A DNA stretch of 64,000 bases from Clostridium thermobutyricum (lineage in GTDB: Bacteria; Bacillota; Clostridia; Ch29). A program made the translations under genes and the position numbers. The stretch lies in NCBI GenBank assembly GCA_016842005.1, contig JAENYD010000004.1, forward strand, positions 62,001 through 126,000. Reading direction: 5' to 3'. A model generated the notes under the pieces. That model was not told where the DNA came from and searched no databases. It was given only the letters and a program-made list of their open reading frames with translations. Positions 25,950 to 35,482 of the stretch are shown piece after piece. Each line of letters starts with the position of its first letter. Position 1 is the stretch's first letter.

Positions 25950-26122
25950 TTTTTTCTTCCCCTGACTTTTCCCTTGGTATTTTTGCTGACACCGTATTTT
26001 TTGTCCACCTGGGAGGTCAGTTTGAAAAACCTGACGAAAGAAATGATTACAGGGGTCAGCATAACCAGGACCAGCAGCCCGTATAAAACAAAAGGATTTA
26101 TCTGCACTGGCGTATCCGGCAA
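25946..26122 (-). CDS. Small single-pass membrane protein coupled to rlmH
   Basis: TTG at 26122, preceded by AAGGAGG with nine-base spacing, opens a 58-residue frame. It starts MPDTPVQINPFVLYGLLVLV, continues with one hydrophobic span, and ends in a basic tail (KNTKGKVRGRKK). Its stop codon overlaps the rlmH ATG (ATGA), which argues that it is translated. No family is recognised. Confidence 0.65.
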   Translation of the reverse strand: MPDTPVQINPFVLYGLLVLVMLTPVIISFVRFFKLTSQVDKKYGVSKNTKGKVRGRKK

Positions 26123-26231
26123 AATAAATTCCTCCTTCCAGAAACAAAAAAAGAATACAACATGTTCTTCATAATTATATCACTAAATACTCCGGGGAGA
26201 CATTCCAAAATCATATGTACCCTTTATCACA

Positions 26232-27374
26232 TCAATACCCCTGAGGCCGGGGTAGCAGCTTGACACTCTTACTGAGAGTTTTTCCATCCCTTTTTATCTT
26301 GACATTCACTGTCTTTTCCTCATCCATTATTCCATACAGTATGCTTCTCATCTTTATCAGAGTGTTTACTTCCTTTCCGTCAATCTCCAGGATTATATCC
26401 CCTTCCCTTATGCCTGCCCGGTCGGCGGGAGTATTGGGATGAACTTCGATTACATAGATACCCTTTTGTATATCAACATCCGAATTGTAGTACCCTGCAA
26501 TTTCCCTGTCAAAACCGTCTACTCCCAGGTACATGGGACGAAAGCTTCCCTTCTCCACCATCTGTTTGATAACAGGCTTGGCTATGTTTATAGGGACGGC
26601 GAATCCAATGGCCTCTGCTTCAGAAGCTTTGATAGTGTTTATTCCTATGACCTGTCCCCTGCTGTTCAAAAGTGGTCCTCCACTGTTGCCGGGATTTATG
26701 GAAGCATCCGTCTGTATCAGGTCTTCCATAACAACATCCTCTTCATCTCCCGGGGCAAGAATTGTCCTGTTCAAAGCGCTTATAATTCCTGACGTTACTG
26801 TCCTTTGGAACCTCAGTCCCAGGGGACTGCCTATTGCAACAGCGATATCCCCCACCCTTACGGTGTCAGAGTCCCCCAGTTCCGCATACGGTAGTCCTTC
26901 AGCATTCACCTTTATCAATGCCAAATCTAGGCTTGCATCCCGCCACAGGGCTTCTGCCGTCATCCGGTCCCCATTTTCAAAAAGCACCACAATCTCCCTG
27001 GGGTTTTCCCCAACAACATGGTCATTTGTAAGGATATAACCATCTGCCGTAAGTATTACTCCAGAACCGACTCCTCTTGTTTCAACTGCTCTGAATATTT
27101 CATCCCTACTTATCTCTACGGTAGTAATAGAAACCACTGATGGAATACTCTTCTGAGCAATGGCACTCACAATCCCCGGTTTTTCTTCTTCCGGGTAAAT
27201 GATTTTTATCGGCCCTTCCTCCGGTATCCTGCTATACTGCATCGGCCGTCTCTGAGCCATATATCCGGCAGAAAAAATACTCCCCGCCACCCCTCCGATG
27301 ATGGCAGCTATTAATGCAATGATTAAATAGGTATAGAAGTGACGTCCTGTCCACCGCAACCTTTCATTCCGCAT
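26232..27374 (-). CDS. htrA: HtrA/DegP-type serine protease, membrane anchored
   Basis: This envelope quality-control protease cleaves misfolded exported proteins. The 380-residue protein has one N-terminal membrane anchor (about residues 15-35) and a trypsin-like domain with His in 'LTNDHVVGENP', Asp in 'RDASLDLALIKV' and Ser in 'NPGNSGGPLLNSRGQVIGI'. One C-terminal PDZ domain contains 'VHPNTPADRAGIREGDIILEI'. The ATG at 27374 has a GGGAGG site and overlaps the walJ stop (TGATG). The order walRK-HI-walJ-htrA is the classic Firmicutes arrangement. Confidence 0.95.
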   Translation of the reverse strand: MRNERLRWTGRHFYTYLIIALIAAIIGGVAGSIFSAGYMAQRRPMQYSRIPEEGPIKIIYPEEEKPGIVSAIAQKSIPSVVSITTVEISRDEIFRAVETRGVGSGVILTADGYILTNDHVVGENPREIVVLFENGDRMTAEALWRDASLDLALIKVNAEGLPYAELGDSDTVRVGDIAVAIGSPLGLRFQRTVTSGIISALNRTILAPGDEEDVVMEDLIQTDASINPGNSGGPLLNSRGQVIGINTIKASEAEAIGFAVPINIAKPVIKQMVEKGSFRPMYLGVDGFDREIAGYYNSDVDIQKGIYVIEVHPNTPADRAGIREGDIILEIDGKEVNTLIKMRSILYGIMDEEKTVNVKIKRDGKTLSKSVKLLPRPQGY

Positions 27375-28186
27375 CAATATACCTCCCGACTGGATATATT
27401 ATATACCTTACTTATTTTATCCCTGAAGGACAGGTCAATATTCACCGCCTTATCCACCTCTATTCCTGCCTCCGATAGTATTCCCTTTACTGTTGCCAGG
27501 GCCAGGGGAGGATAATTATTTTCTTTGCTAAGGTGCCCCAACAGAACCCTTTTAATTTTTCTTTCCGCCAGTTTCACCAGGGTATATCCCGCTTCTTCAT
27601 TGGACAGATGTCCCCTGTCTCCCAATATTCTTTTCTTTAAGAACCAGGGATACCGGCCCACTTTTAACATCTCCACATCGTGGTTGGACTCCAGCATCAA
27701 AAAATCGCTGTCCATTATCTCTCCAATAATATCATCGGTAACACAGCCCAGGTCGTTTGCTATGGAGACCTTCACATTGTCCTTATGAAAAGAAAAGCCT
27801 ACAGGGTCTGCCGCATCGTGGGATATAGGATATGGTTTAATATACAGGTCTCCAATAAAAAATGCCTCTCCGGTACAAAACTCCCTCATATTATCCGGAC
27901 AAATATCACCTATTTTGCTTTCCATGGCCTTCCATGTCAATTGATTGGCGTAAACAGGGATATTATAACGCCTTGACAGTACTCCTACCCCTTTAATATG
28001 GTCATCATGATCGTGGGTTACAATAACGGCCTGTATGGATTGAGGGGATATGTCCGCATCTTTCAGCAGCTTTTCCACCCTTTTGCCGCTGAAGCCTGCA
28101 TCTATGAGAATGGAAATCTTACCTGTAGATATGTACAAGCAATTACCACCGCTTCCACTGGATAAAGAACAAAATTTAACTGTCAT
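27374..28186 (-). CDS. walJ: MBL-fold metallohydrolase WalJ (YycJ)
   Basis: WalJ is a metallo-beta-lactamase fold hydrolase, reported as a 5'-3' double-stranded DNA exonuclease in related bacteria and linked to the WalRK system by gene order. The 270-residue protein has the metal site 'VTHDHDDHIKG' and an N-terminal 'CSLSSGSGGNCLYI' typical of YycJ. It also has 'RGHLSNEEAGYTL' and a histidine in 'LLGHLSKENN'. GGGAGG precedes the ATG. A terminator-like hairpin stands in its short leader. Confidence 0.93.
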   Translation of the reverse strand: MTVKFCSLSSGSGGNCLYISTGKISILIDAGFSGKRVEKLLKDADISPQSIQAVIVTHDHDDHIKGVGVLSRRYNIPVYANQLTWKAMESKIGDICPDNMREFCTGEAFFIGDLYIKPYPISHDAADPVGFSFHKDNVKVSIANDLGCVTDDIIGEIMDSDFLMLESNHDVEMLKVGRYPWFLKKRILGDRGHLSNEEAGYTLVKLAERKIKRVLLGHLSKENNYPPLALATVKGILSEAGIEVDKAVNIDLSFRDKISKVYNISSREVY

Positions 28187-28209
28187 AAATACCTCCCTGC
28201 CGGAACGTT

Positions 28210-28230
28210 AAAAAACGGACTTGAAGTCCG
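28210..28230 (-). terminator. Hairpin with T-run in the walJ leader
   Basis: On the minus strand CGGACTTCAAGTCCG (28216-28230) is followed by TTTTTT, only about 25 bases before the walJ ATG. It lies downstream of the murA terminator and of an AT-rich promoter-like stretch. It may be a second terminator or an attenuator for walJ-htrA-rlmH. Confidence 0.55.
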
Positions 28231-28301
28231 CTTAGGAGCCCCGGGTTGTTATTCATTTATTTATAATATAATATATCAGAGAATGGGTTCTCCCCATGCA
28301 A

Positions 28302-28328
28302 AAAGAATACACTTAAAGTGTATTCTTT
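28302..28328 (-). terminator. Terminator of murA
   Basis: AAAGAATACACTT and its complement form a perfect stem overlapping the murA stop codon, followed on the minus strand by TTTTTG. It should end the wal-murA transcript. Confidence 0.75.
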
Positions 28329-29586
28329 AAGTGTTGGTTCTGCAAATATCCGCTCCCAGACACCTCAGCTTATCCTCAAGCTGTTCGTACCCTCTGTCAA
28401 TATGATATATGTCACCGACTTCCGTTCTGCCCTCAGCTATCAGTCCTGCTATAACAAGAGCAGCCCCTGCCCTCAGGTCAGTGGCATATACACTGGCCCC
28501 GGACAGCTTGCCGATACCTTCAACCACGGCAACCCTTCCTTCAACTTTTATATCCGCTCCCATTCTTTTCAGTTCGTCAACGTGTTTAAAACGCCCTTCC
28601 CATATGCTTTCGGTAATCATACTTGTTCCCTCCGCCACCGAGAGAAGGACTGTGATAGGCTGCTGAAGGTCTGTAGGAAAGCCGGGATAAGGCAATGTCT
28701 TGATATCAGTGCTCCTGGGCCTGCCTCTGCTGATAACGCGAACAGAATCACCGTTCTCCCGGACATCTATTCCCATTTCAATTAATTTGGCAGTAATTGA
28801 TTCCAGATGCTTTGGAATAATATTTTCTATTACAACATCCCCTCCAGGAATAGTAGCTGCTGCTATCATATAGGTTCCTGCTTCAATCTGGTCGGGAATC
28901 ACCATATAATTGGTTCCGTGAAGCTGTTTAACTCCCTTTATTCGTATGACATCGGTGCCGGCACCTTTTACTTCCGCTCCCATTGAGTTGAGAAAATTGG
29001 CTACGTCAACCACATGGGGCTCCTTGGCAGCATTTTCAATAACCGTAATCCCTTCTGCCATTGTAGCCGCTATCATGATATTTATAGTGGCTCCCACACT
29101 TACGACATCAAGAAATATCTGCTTGCCCACCAGTCTGTCCGCCCTGATTTTTATCAGGCCGTGCTCAATATCCACATCAGCGCCCAGGGCCCTGAAACCT
29201 TTTATGTGCTGGTCTATTGGCCTGACTCCTATATCACAGCCTCCGGGATAAGGCATGGTCACCCTGCCGAAACGGGTCAGCAAAGCCCCCAGCAAATAAT
29301 AGGATGCCCTTAGTTCTTTAACAAGACCGTTCTCAATGTTCCAGCAGTCCAAACCGGATGAATCCAGTTCCAGTGTCCCGGTTTCTTTCAGCTCTGCTTT
29401 AACACCTATTCCATTCATGATATCCCTTAACACCAGTACATCTCTTATTGCAGGCAGGTTCTCTATACGGCATTTATCGTCAGCCAGCAATGCTGCCGGT
29501 ATTATTGCAACAGCTGCATTCTTGGCTCCACTTATTCTAACGCGCCCTTTAAGGGGTTTTCCTCCTTCGATTACCAGCTTCTCCAC
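28327..29586 (-). CDS. murA: UDP-N-acetylglucosamine 1-carboxyvinyltransferase
   Basis: MurA transfers enolpyruvate from PEP to UDP-GlcNAc, the first committed step of peptidoglycan synthesis. With the GTG at 29586, preceded by AAAGGAG, the protein has 419 residues and begins like other MurA proteins ([14 protein letters not shown]). The catalytic cysteine, the fosfomycin target, is in '[13 protein letters not shown]'. '[18 protein letters not shown]' and 'FPTDLQQPI' are standard MurA segments. A GTG at 29607 would add seven residues but has no ribosome site. Its placement inside the wal locus links wall synthesis with the WalRK regulator. Confidence 0.95.
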   Translation of the reverse strand: MEKLVIEGGKPLKGRVRISGAKNAAVAIIPAALLADDKCRIENLPAIRDVLVLRDIMNGIGVKAELKETGTLELDSSGLDCWNIENGLVKELRASYYLLGALLTRFGRVTMPYPGGCDIGVRPIDQHIKGFRALGADVDIEHGLIKIRADRLVGKQIFLDVVSVGATINIMIAATMAEGITVIENAAKEPHVVDVANFLNSMGAEVKGAGTDVIRIKGVKQLHGTNYMVIPDQIEAGTYMIAAATIPGGDVVIENIIPKHLESITAKLIEMGIDVRENGDSVRVISRGRPRSTDIKTLPYPGFPTDLQQPITVLLSVAEGTSMITESIWEGRFKHVDELKRMGADIKVEGRVAVVEGIGKLSGASVYATDLRAGAALVIAGLIAEGRTEVGDIYHIDRGYEQLEDKLRCLGADICRTNT

Positions 29587-29612
29587 CCGGGTCGCAACTC
29601 CTTTCACTGTAT

Positions 29613-29743
29613 ATAAACAGGACTCTGGGCTTCAAGCAGAATTTTAACCTCATCAGAAGCCTAGAAATCGTTATCCATGGACGTATCACCGCTTATCTTC
29701 CGCCTAGAACATGGAAATACTAGCGGCAGTAGTCATCGGATAA
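29613..29743 (+). repeat. Dispersed two-hairpin repeat, copy 2
   Basis: ATAAACAGGACTC opens the copy. GGGCTTC/GAAGCCT give hairpin 1. GTTATCCATGGACGTA follows, then CCGCTTATCTTCCGCCTAG with CTAGCGG as hairpin 2, and TAGTCATCGGATAA closes it. It lies between yycI and murA, ending a few bases upstream of the murA ribosome site. Confidence 0.75.
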
Positions 29744-29833
29744 CTCCCTGCAATTGACACTAATATATTAATTTCTACAAAACTTTCAAAATTCCTTTAT
29801 ACAAATAATATATGTTTTTTTGAATTATAACCT

Positions 29834-30676
29834 TTATTTGTCATATTGCCCGGTTAAAGCATTGATATAGTAACTTTTGCCTTCAACCTGCACTTTCCAG
29901 GCAGGGAAAGCCTCTCCCTCTTTTGCTCCTTCCCAGTTAAAATAATTTACCAGCGTTATATCGTCAATCCGGGATGGGGGATTATCTGCAAACTCTTTGG
30001 AACTCACTATTTTTAATAGCGCCTGGGCCGCAGGCATTATTTTTTTTCTCCCCTTTTCCATATGCTTTGGTTTGAGCCACAACATATTCATTGAATATAT
30101 TCCCTTAGGAGTAACCTCCAGTTGAACATAACTCACTTCCAGTAGGACGTCCTTATATTCCTGGACATAGCTTATGGAATAACCTTTAGAAGTGGGTACT
30201 ATTTCATCTACAACCATTGCCGGAGTGTATAAGCCCGTTGTCTTTAAAAAACTGTTACCTGTTTTAACGGCATCTTTAGCTGTAAGGGTCCCTTTTTGGT
30301 CATCTTTCAATGCCAGATCAAGATAAATGATTTCCCTGTTATTCTTAATTTCAAGCTTCTTTTCATCTTTCATGTAAATGGTTGTTCCATTCTGAATTAT
30401 AGGCTCTATGTCCGAAACCCCAAAAAAAATGGATGCCAGGTGCTGTGGCGAAATCTCCTGGTACTCCACGGTTAAGATCCCCGGCACCGAAACATCCCGG
30501 GGAATATCGGGAATGAGTTCAATCCCTTTATTCTCAAGCACATCGATAACTTCATTGATTTCCTGGTTATCGGCGGTCAGATGCCTGTAATTATTATCGT
30601 ATATATTAAACAGCAAATAAAGGTTTGTCAGTAAAAACGCAATAATTAACAAGCTTTTTGCCCTTGACCAGTCCAT
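29834..30676 (-). CDS. yycI: YycI-like regulator of the WalK kinase
   Basis: YycI is a membrane-anchored extracytoplasmic protein that, with YycH, tunes WalK activity. The 280-residue protein has the family start MDWSRAKSLLIIAFLLTNLY, whose hydrophobic part is the single anchor, and a YycI-type C-terminal beta domain ('YFNWEGAKEGEAFPAWKVQV', 'YYINALTGQ'). It lies 23 bases past yycH and is part of the walRK operon. Confidence 0.9.
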   Translation of the reverse strand: MDWSRAKSLLIIAFLLTNLYLLFNIYDNNYRHLTADNQEINEVIDVLENKGIELIPDIPRDVSVPGILTVEYQEISPQHLASIFFGVSDIEPIIQNGTTIYMKDEKKLEIKNNREIIYLDLALKDDQKGTLTAKDAVKTGNSFLKTTGLYTPAMVVDEIVPTSKGYSISYVQEYKDVLLEVSYVQLEVTPKGIYSMNMLWLKPKHMEKGRKKIMPAAQALLKIVSSKEFADNPPSRIDDITLVNYFNWEGAKEGEAFPAWKVQVEGKSYYINALTGQYDK

Positions 30677-30699
30677 AAACACCTTACCCCCAGAAACAT

Positions 30700-32088
30700 T
30701 TAATTCAATATTATACCCTTATACGCGTCAATAATATACATAGTATGGCTTTTCTTGATATACCAGACCGGAATGGCTTGGTAGTCTTTTCCGTTTACTG
30801 CATCTATAAAATAACCCAGATACATATCCTGTATGTCTGACCAAGACTGGGCTTCATTGCTACTGTCCTTCATGAGCATAACATTAAGGGCCTCAATGGG
30901 ATTCAACAATGTTTCTTTAACTATGGTAAATCTCTTTATATGGTGAACCAGTCTTTTATAACCAACAACACTGTTATTGATAACAGATACTTCTATCGGG
31001 CTAAAATCCTGACTTCCGGCATAAACAAAAGGCAGCCCGTCACTACAGTAGTTAAACCTGAACAAAAATCCCCTGCGCTGGTTATCGGATACTGTCTCAA
31101 CCTCTCTCAAAATCAGCTGTTCAGGAATGCCCCCGTGATTGTCTATATAGTTCAGTGCAGCATTAAGGGCCTCTCCAATATCATTTAATTGAATGTCCGA
31201 AGTGCTCACGTTATATATAAGGTATTCGACATATCCATTGGTATAAACCTTCAAGGCACTGCTCCCGTCGGTAAATATTACCGAACCGCTTGTCTCGGTG
31301 ATTTTCCTTACAATAGACATATCCTTAAAAAAAGAAGAAGCGTACATCAGAATTGTCTGTTCCTCCGAAGCATCTATTTCCTGCTCCGCAATGCCTATAG
31401 GCAGGTTGATGGACCGCATCTCTAGCGGCAGATAAACGCTGCTGTTTTCGCTAAATCCAATCTCCTGGAAAGTCCAGTATTTTACCGGATCTATCTCTTC
31501 CAGTTCATCTATCAGCTTTATCAGGCGGTCTCCTGAATGGGGCAGCAGGATTTTGTAAATTTGTCCCTGTACATCATCCTTTATCAATATGCTGGCTTCA
31601 GTACCCACGGTTACAACCAGACTTTTTATACTGTTCAGGAGGGATAAATCCAGACCCGCTTCCGGAAAAAACGCTTTCTGGACTAACGCTGCCGATAAAG
31701 GGCGTTCAAAATTCAACTCTACCGATTTTGCGGACTTTGCAATGGTCCATTCTTCAATACCGGCCTGTTTCAATACTCCCTGCTGCCCATCCTCAGCAAA
31801 ATGCTTGAAAATATCAATCGATGCCCGGAGTATCTCCCTGTAATACTTATACCCTCCGGAGTTCCTCAACAGCATTGTATGGGACTGACCTCCAAAATTG
31901 ACTGTTATCCACCGGGGTAAAACAAAATCAGACAGGTTATAGTTTTTTTTACTATCCTGCCTTTCAGGAAGCTCCGAAACAGATGCAATTCTGCCAATGG
32001 GGACGTCAAGCCATAGTTGAATGGTAAGCATTATGCTCATTAATACAAGTCCTGTCAGAATTAAGCTTTTTATCCTCTCCCTGTTCAT
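30700..32088 (-). CDS. yycH: YycH-like regulator of the WalK kinase
   Basis: YycH is the second membrane-anchored partner of WalK. The 462-residue protein starts MNRERIKSLILTGLVLMSIM, a short cytoplasmic tail and one membrane helix, followed by a large external region. The family's 'LPHSGDRLIKLIDEL', 'IMYASSFFKDMSIVRKI' and 'ALNYIDNHGGIPEQL' regions are present. The ATG at 32088 has GGAG nine bases upstream. It precedes yycI in the operon. Confidence 0.9.
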   Translation of the reverse strand: MNRERIKSLILTGLVLMSIMLTIQLWLDVPIGRIASVSELPERQDSKKNYNLSDFVLPRWITVNFGGQSHTMLLRNSGGYKYYREILRASIDIFKHFAEDGQQGVLKQAGIEEWTIAKSAKSVELNFERPLSAALVQKAFFPEAGLDLSLLNSIKSLVVTVGTEASILIKDDVQGQIYKILLPHSGDRLIKLIDELEEIDPVKYWTFQEIGFSENSSVYLPLEMRSINLPIGIAEQEIDASEEQTILMYASSFFKDMSIVRKITETSGSVIFTDGSSALKVYTNGYVEYLIYNVSTSDIQLNDIGEALNAALNYIDNHGGIPEQLILREVETVSDNQRRGFLFRFNYCSDGLPFVYAGSQDFSPIEVSVINNSVVGYKRLVHHIKRFTIVKETLLNPIEALNVMLMKDSSNEAQSWSDIQDMYLGYFIDAVNGKDYQAIPVWYIKKSHTMYIIDAYKGIILN

Positions 32089-32120
32089 TTTAATCAACTC
32101 CGTAGTTGTGTACCATAATT

Positions 32121-32600
32121 CTACTGAATTATTTTCTTTATAATGTCAATAAAATTGAAATTCAAAAGATTCTCAACCGCTTCTCTGATCTCTTCTTTTG
32201 TGGACAACATTACTTCCCCTTCTATTGTCTCTTCGTCACCAGAAGGACTGACTGCCTTTATGACTACTTTGTTATAGCCCTGTTTCAATTCAATCTCTTT
32301 GGCAAAAAAACCGGTAGGACCTACGACTATGCAGTTGTTTTCCCCCTGCTGGTCATATTGTTTCCATTTATAGACATCCGTACCGTTATCATTTACCACT
32401 TCTCTGCTGAACACGGTTATTTCCACCGTTGTGTCCATCTCTGCCCAGCCTGAAATAATTATGTTCTTGTTAACCGTTTTAATATCCGATATGGGTTTTA
32501 TCAACTCCACAACCCGGGGAGCTGCCAGAACCGGTGCTGATAATGCATCGACCACTAATATTAAGCTGAGTACTATTACTGTCAATACTTTTCTGGGCAT
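32121..32600 (-). CDS. Secreted protein of unknown function between walK and yycH
   Basis: No family was recognised. The 159-residue protein has an N-terminal signal peptide (MPRKVLTVIVLSLILVVDAL...) with an Ala-rich cleavage zone. A single beta-sandwich-like domain follows with 'ISGWAEMDTTVEITVF', 'GPTGFFAKEIELKQGYNKV' and 'VSPSGDEETIEGEV', reminiscent of Ig-like or Bacterial_Ig extracellular modules. An amphipathic C-terminal helix follows. AGGAGG precedes the ATG at 32600. Its place inside the wal operon suggests a cell-wall or signal-input role. Bacillus lacks a gene at this position. Confidence 0.75.
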   Translation of the reverse strand: MPRKVLTVIVLSLILVVDALSAPVLAAPRVVELIKPISDIKTVNKNIIISGWAEMDTTVEITVFSREVVNDNGTDVYKWKQYDQQGENNCIVVGPTGFFAKEIELKQGYNKVVIKAVSPSGDEETIEGEVMLSTKEEIREAVENLLNFNFIDIIKKIIQ

Positions 32601-32711
32601 AGTAATTCCTCCTGATTCCCTTATGCAAACACTCCCCCAAGTAAAATTATATCTTAACAATATTACAATCTTGTTACAGATAAATTAAGTTATTCTAACA
32701 AAAATATACAA

Positions 32712-34496
32712 TCACGCTGGAAATTGTATGGTAACGGTGGTTCCCTCCCCCTGCACACTGCTTATCGAAATATTTCCGTTATGGGCTTCAATGATCTGCT
32801 TCGCAATTGACAGGCCCAGGCCTGTGCCGCCCAGTTCCCTGGAACGGGCCTTATCCACCCTGTAAAACCTTTCAAATATCCTGGGCAGGTCATCCTCGGG
32901 TATACCGATACCATTGTCTTCTACAATAATACGGATATTACCGCCTACATAATCCATCACCACTTTTATGCTACCATTATCCGGTGTGTACTTAATCGCA
33001 TTGCTCAATATATTTAGTATGACCTGTTCGATTCTGTCTTTATCTCCAATAAACACAGGTAATGGCGACAGCTTCTCTATAGCGATGGTTTGATTTTTCT
33101 CCTTTGCAGTAATTTCCAGTTTTTTGACCACCTGCTCCACCATCTCCTCCAGGTCAAACCGGGATTCGTTCCACTCTGTCTGCTGGTAATCCAGTTTGGA
33201 CAGCTGGAGCAGGTCTTTAACAAGCCTTGTCATACGAACCGCCTCGCTGTTAATAACCCGGAGGAAATCCCTGGATAGTTCCTTTTCTTCTTCCGGAACA
33301 CCTTCCAGCAGCGTTTCTATATAACTTCTGATGGACGTTAGGGGTGTCCTTAGCTCATGGGATACATTGGCGACAAATTCTTTCTGCATTGTTTCCAGTT
33401 TATGCTGCTCGGTAATGTCCTGAAACACTATTATATATCCCATAATTTCTTTCTCTTCGTTCTTGAAAGGCGCTACTTCAACCCTTATAACAACATCCTT
33501 AACCTGTACAATCTTATCCTTAATGGCTTCATAGGCCTTCAGGTCTTCAAAGGCCATGTCAATACCTGTTCTAGAAAAAAGCTGATCAAGTTTTATATCC
33601 AGGAGATTTTCATTCTCTATACCAAGAAACCTCAGGGCGGAAGGATTGGCGTGGATAATGTCTCCCCTGTCATTTACCGCTATCACTCCATCTGTAAGGT
33701 ATGTCAGGATAGCTTCCATTTTACCCTTCTCACTGGCAATCTCTCCTAAAGTATCTTTAAGCTGTCCGGCCATATAGTTAAACATCTGAGTGAGCTGTCC
33801 AATCTCATCATTGGACTTTACCCCCAGTCTGTGGTCAAAGTCCCCCTCAGCCATCCTTTTTGCCTTGGAAGTTACCTCTTTTATCGGGCTGGTAATGCTC
33901 CTTGCCAGTAAAGAGCCAAGAAAAACCGTGATAATTAACGCTATAAGTGTTGCATAAGTAAGAATATTTTTTGCCTCCGAAAGGGTATCGTTAATCTGCT
34001 CCATCTTCGCCCGCAGATATATTATTTTTTCCACCTTCCCGGAAGAATTTTGAATTGGAAAGGCATAGTCCATAAGATATGCTTCTCCCCTGTCATTTTC
34101 CACAATATCCGTTCCTTTTTTCCCTGTAAAAGAAGCCAGCAGTACACAGGGGGGATCAAAGTTCAATACTTCCCCGACAGGCCTGTTGACAGCTTCTTTA
34201 ACAGTACTGGCTATAACATCTCTTTCGGCGTTAAGTATATATACTTCCCGGATCTGAGATTCAAGGCTGCCCAAAAACCATCTTTCTACAATTTTCTGTA
34301 TATCCGGTGCCTCCATAAGGCTCTTCTCTTCGATCTGGAACTCCAGAAAATTGGCCGTCTCATCCAGGGACTTGGTAAGGTTGTTTTTATGATACTGTTC
34401 CAGCTCATTTATGATATACAGCCCTATTATCTCCATAGCCAGGAATACCAATAAGAAATAAATGATAACTATCTTCCACTGAATGCTTCTGAACAT
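32712..34496 (-). CDS. walK: Sensor histidine kinase WalK
   Basis: WalK is the membrane sensor of the essential cell-wall two-component system. The 594-residue protein has two membrane helices (about 8-28 and 180-200) around an external PAS-like sensor domain of ~150 residues. These are followed by HAMP ('SITSPIKEVTSKAKRMAEGDFD'), a cytoplasmic PAS domain, HisKA with the phosphorylated His in 'NVSHELRTPLTS', and HATPase with 'NILSNAIKYT', 'VEDNGIGIP' and 'GTGLGLSIAKQI'. It follows walR by four bases. The start has an AGGAGGG site. Confidence 0.95.
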   Translation of the reverse strand: MFRSIQWKIVIIYFLLVFLAMEIIGLYIINELEQYHKNNLTKSLDETANFLEFQIEEKSLMEAPDIQKIVERWFLGSLESQIREVYILNAERDVIASTVKEAVNRPVGEVLNFDPPCVLLASFTGKKGTDIVENDRGEAYLMDYAFPIQNSSGKVEKIIYLRAKMEQINDTLSEAKNILTYATLIALIITVFLGSLLARSITSPIKEVTSKAKRMAEGDFDHRLGVKSNDEIGQLTQMFNYMAGQLKDTLGEIASEKGKMEAILTYLTDGVIAVNDRGDIIHANPSALRFLGIENENLLDIKLDQLFSRTGIDMAFEDLKAYEAIKDKIVQVKDVVIRVEVAPFKNEEKEIMGYIIVFQDITEQHKLETMQKEFVANVSHELRTPLTSIRSYIETLLEGVPEEEKELSRDFLRVINSEAVRMTRLVKDLLQLSKLDYQQTEWNESRFDLEEMVEQVVKKLEITAKEKNQTIAIEKLSPLPVFIGDKDRIEQVILNILSNAIKYTPDNGSIKVVMDYVGGNIRIIVEDNGIGIPEDDLPRIFERFYRVDKARSRELGGTGLGLSIAKQIIEAHNGNISISSVQGEGTTVTIQFPA

Positions 34497-34500
34497 TCAA

Positions 34501-35196
34501 TTATACCCTCCTGAAGTAATAGCCTACTCCTCTTTTTGTAATAATGTATTTTGGATTACTGGAATCATCCTCGATTTTCTCCCTGAGCCGTCTTATGGTA
34601 ACGTCTACTGTTCTGACATCCCCATAATATTCATACCCCCATACATCTTCAAGCAAGGACTCTCTGGTAAATACCTGCTCTTCCTGGGAAGCAAGGTATT
34701 TCAAAAGCTCGAACTCTCTCAGGGTAAGATCAATCACCACATCCTCTTTCCTTACCTCGTATTTGTTCAAATCTATGGACAGATTTCCCGATTTAATGAT
34801 ATTCCCCGGTAATTCGCCGTCTGTCTGGGGAAAATCCGCTCTCCGTATATTAGCTTTCACCCGGGCCAGAAGCTCTCTGACCCCAAAAGGCTTTGTTATA
34901 TAATCGTCTGCACCTAGCTCCAACCCCAGGACTTTGTCCACCTCTTCCTCTTTGGCTGTAAGCATGATTATGGGCACCTGACTGCTTTCCCTCAATTTTT
35001 TACACACCGCAAAGCCGTCCATCCTGGGAAGCATTATATCCAGGATTATCAGGTCCGGCTTCAGCATATTAGCCTTCTCAATGGCCTGACATCCGTCGAA
35101 GGCCAGCTCAACCGCATATCCTTCTTTTTGCAGGTTATATTTTAGTATATCGGCAATCGGCTTTTCATCGTCCACTACCAGGATTTTCTTGTCCAA
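34501..35196 (-). CDS. walR: Response regulator WalR (OmpR/PhoB family)
   Basis: WalR is the DNA-binding partner of WalK and controls autolysin and wall genes. The 231-residue protein has a receiver domain with acidic pocket 'VVDDEKP', phospho-acceptor in 'LIILDIMLPRMDG', 'MLTAKEEEVDK' and the Lys in 'DYITKPF'. Its winged-helix domain has 'LTLREFELLKYLA' and 'VDVTIRRLREKIEDD'. It begins with TTG, since upstream in-frame codons run into a stop; GAGGTGAT serves as ribosome site. It is the first gene of the wal operon. Confidence 0.96.
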   Translation of the reverse strand: MDKKILVVDDEKPIADILKYNLQKEGYAVELAFDGCQAIEKANMLKPDLIILDIMLPRMDGFAVCKKLRESSQVPIIMLTAKEEEVDKVLGLELGADDYITKPFGVRELLARVKANIRRADFPQTDGELPGNIIKSGNLSIDLNKYEVRKEDVVIDLTLREFELLKYLASQEEQVFTRESLLEDVWGYEYYGDVRTVDVTIRRLREKIEDDSSNPKYIITKRGVGYYFRRV

Positions 35197-35446
35197 AGTT
35201 TCATCACCTCAACCATATTTTATAGGATATATTACACTTTACACAGGCTTTTTCCTTCAAATATTTAATTTTAGGACAAATATCCCGGTTTTATGTGGGA
35301 CATTTGTCCCTGCAAAAATAAACTGCTATTCCTATGGACTTTTGTCCAGAACCGTTTAAAATATAATATAGACAATCCAATTTTGTACAAGCATATCGAA
35401 TTATGTCAATTATTCGGTATGATCCCCAAGCAATCCCCCAATTTTG

Positions 35447-35479
35447 AATATACAAGGGTATCCCCAACCCTTGTATATT
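35447..35479 (-). terminator. Terminator after the peptidase MA gene
   Basis: AATATACAAGGG and CCCTTGTATATT form a 12-bp stem four bases past the stop codon. The remaining bases to walR (35197-35446) hold only AT-rich sequence that should include the wal promoter. No further feature was resolved there. Confidence 0.6.
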
Positions 35480-35482
35480 TTC

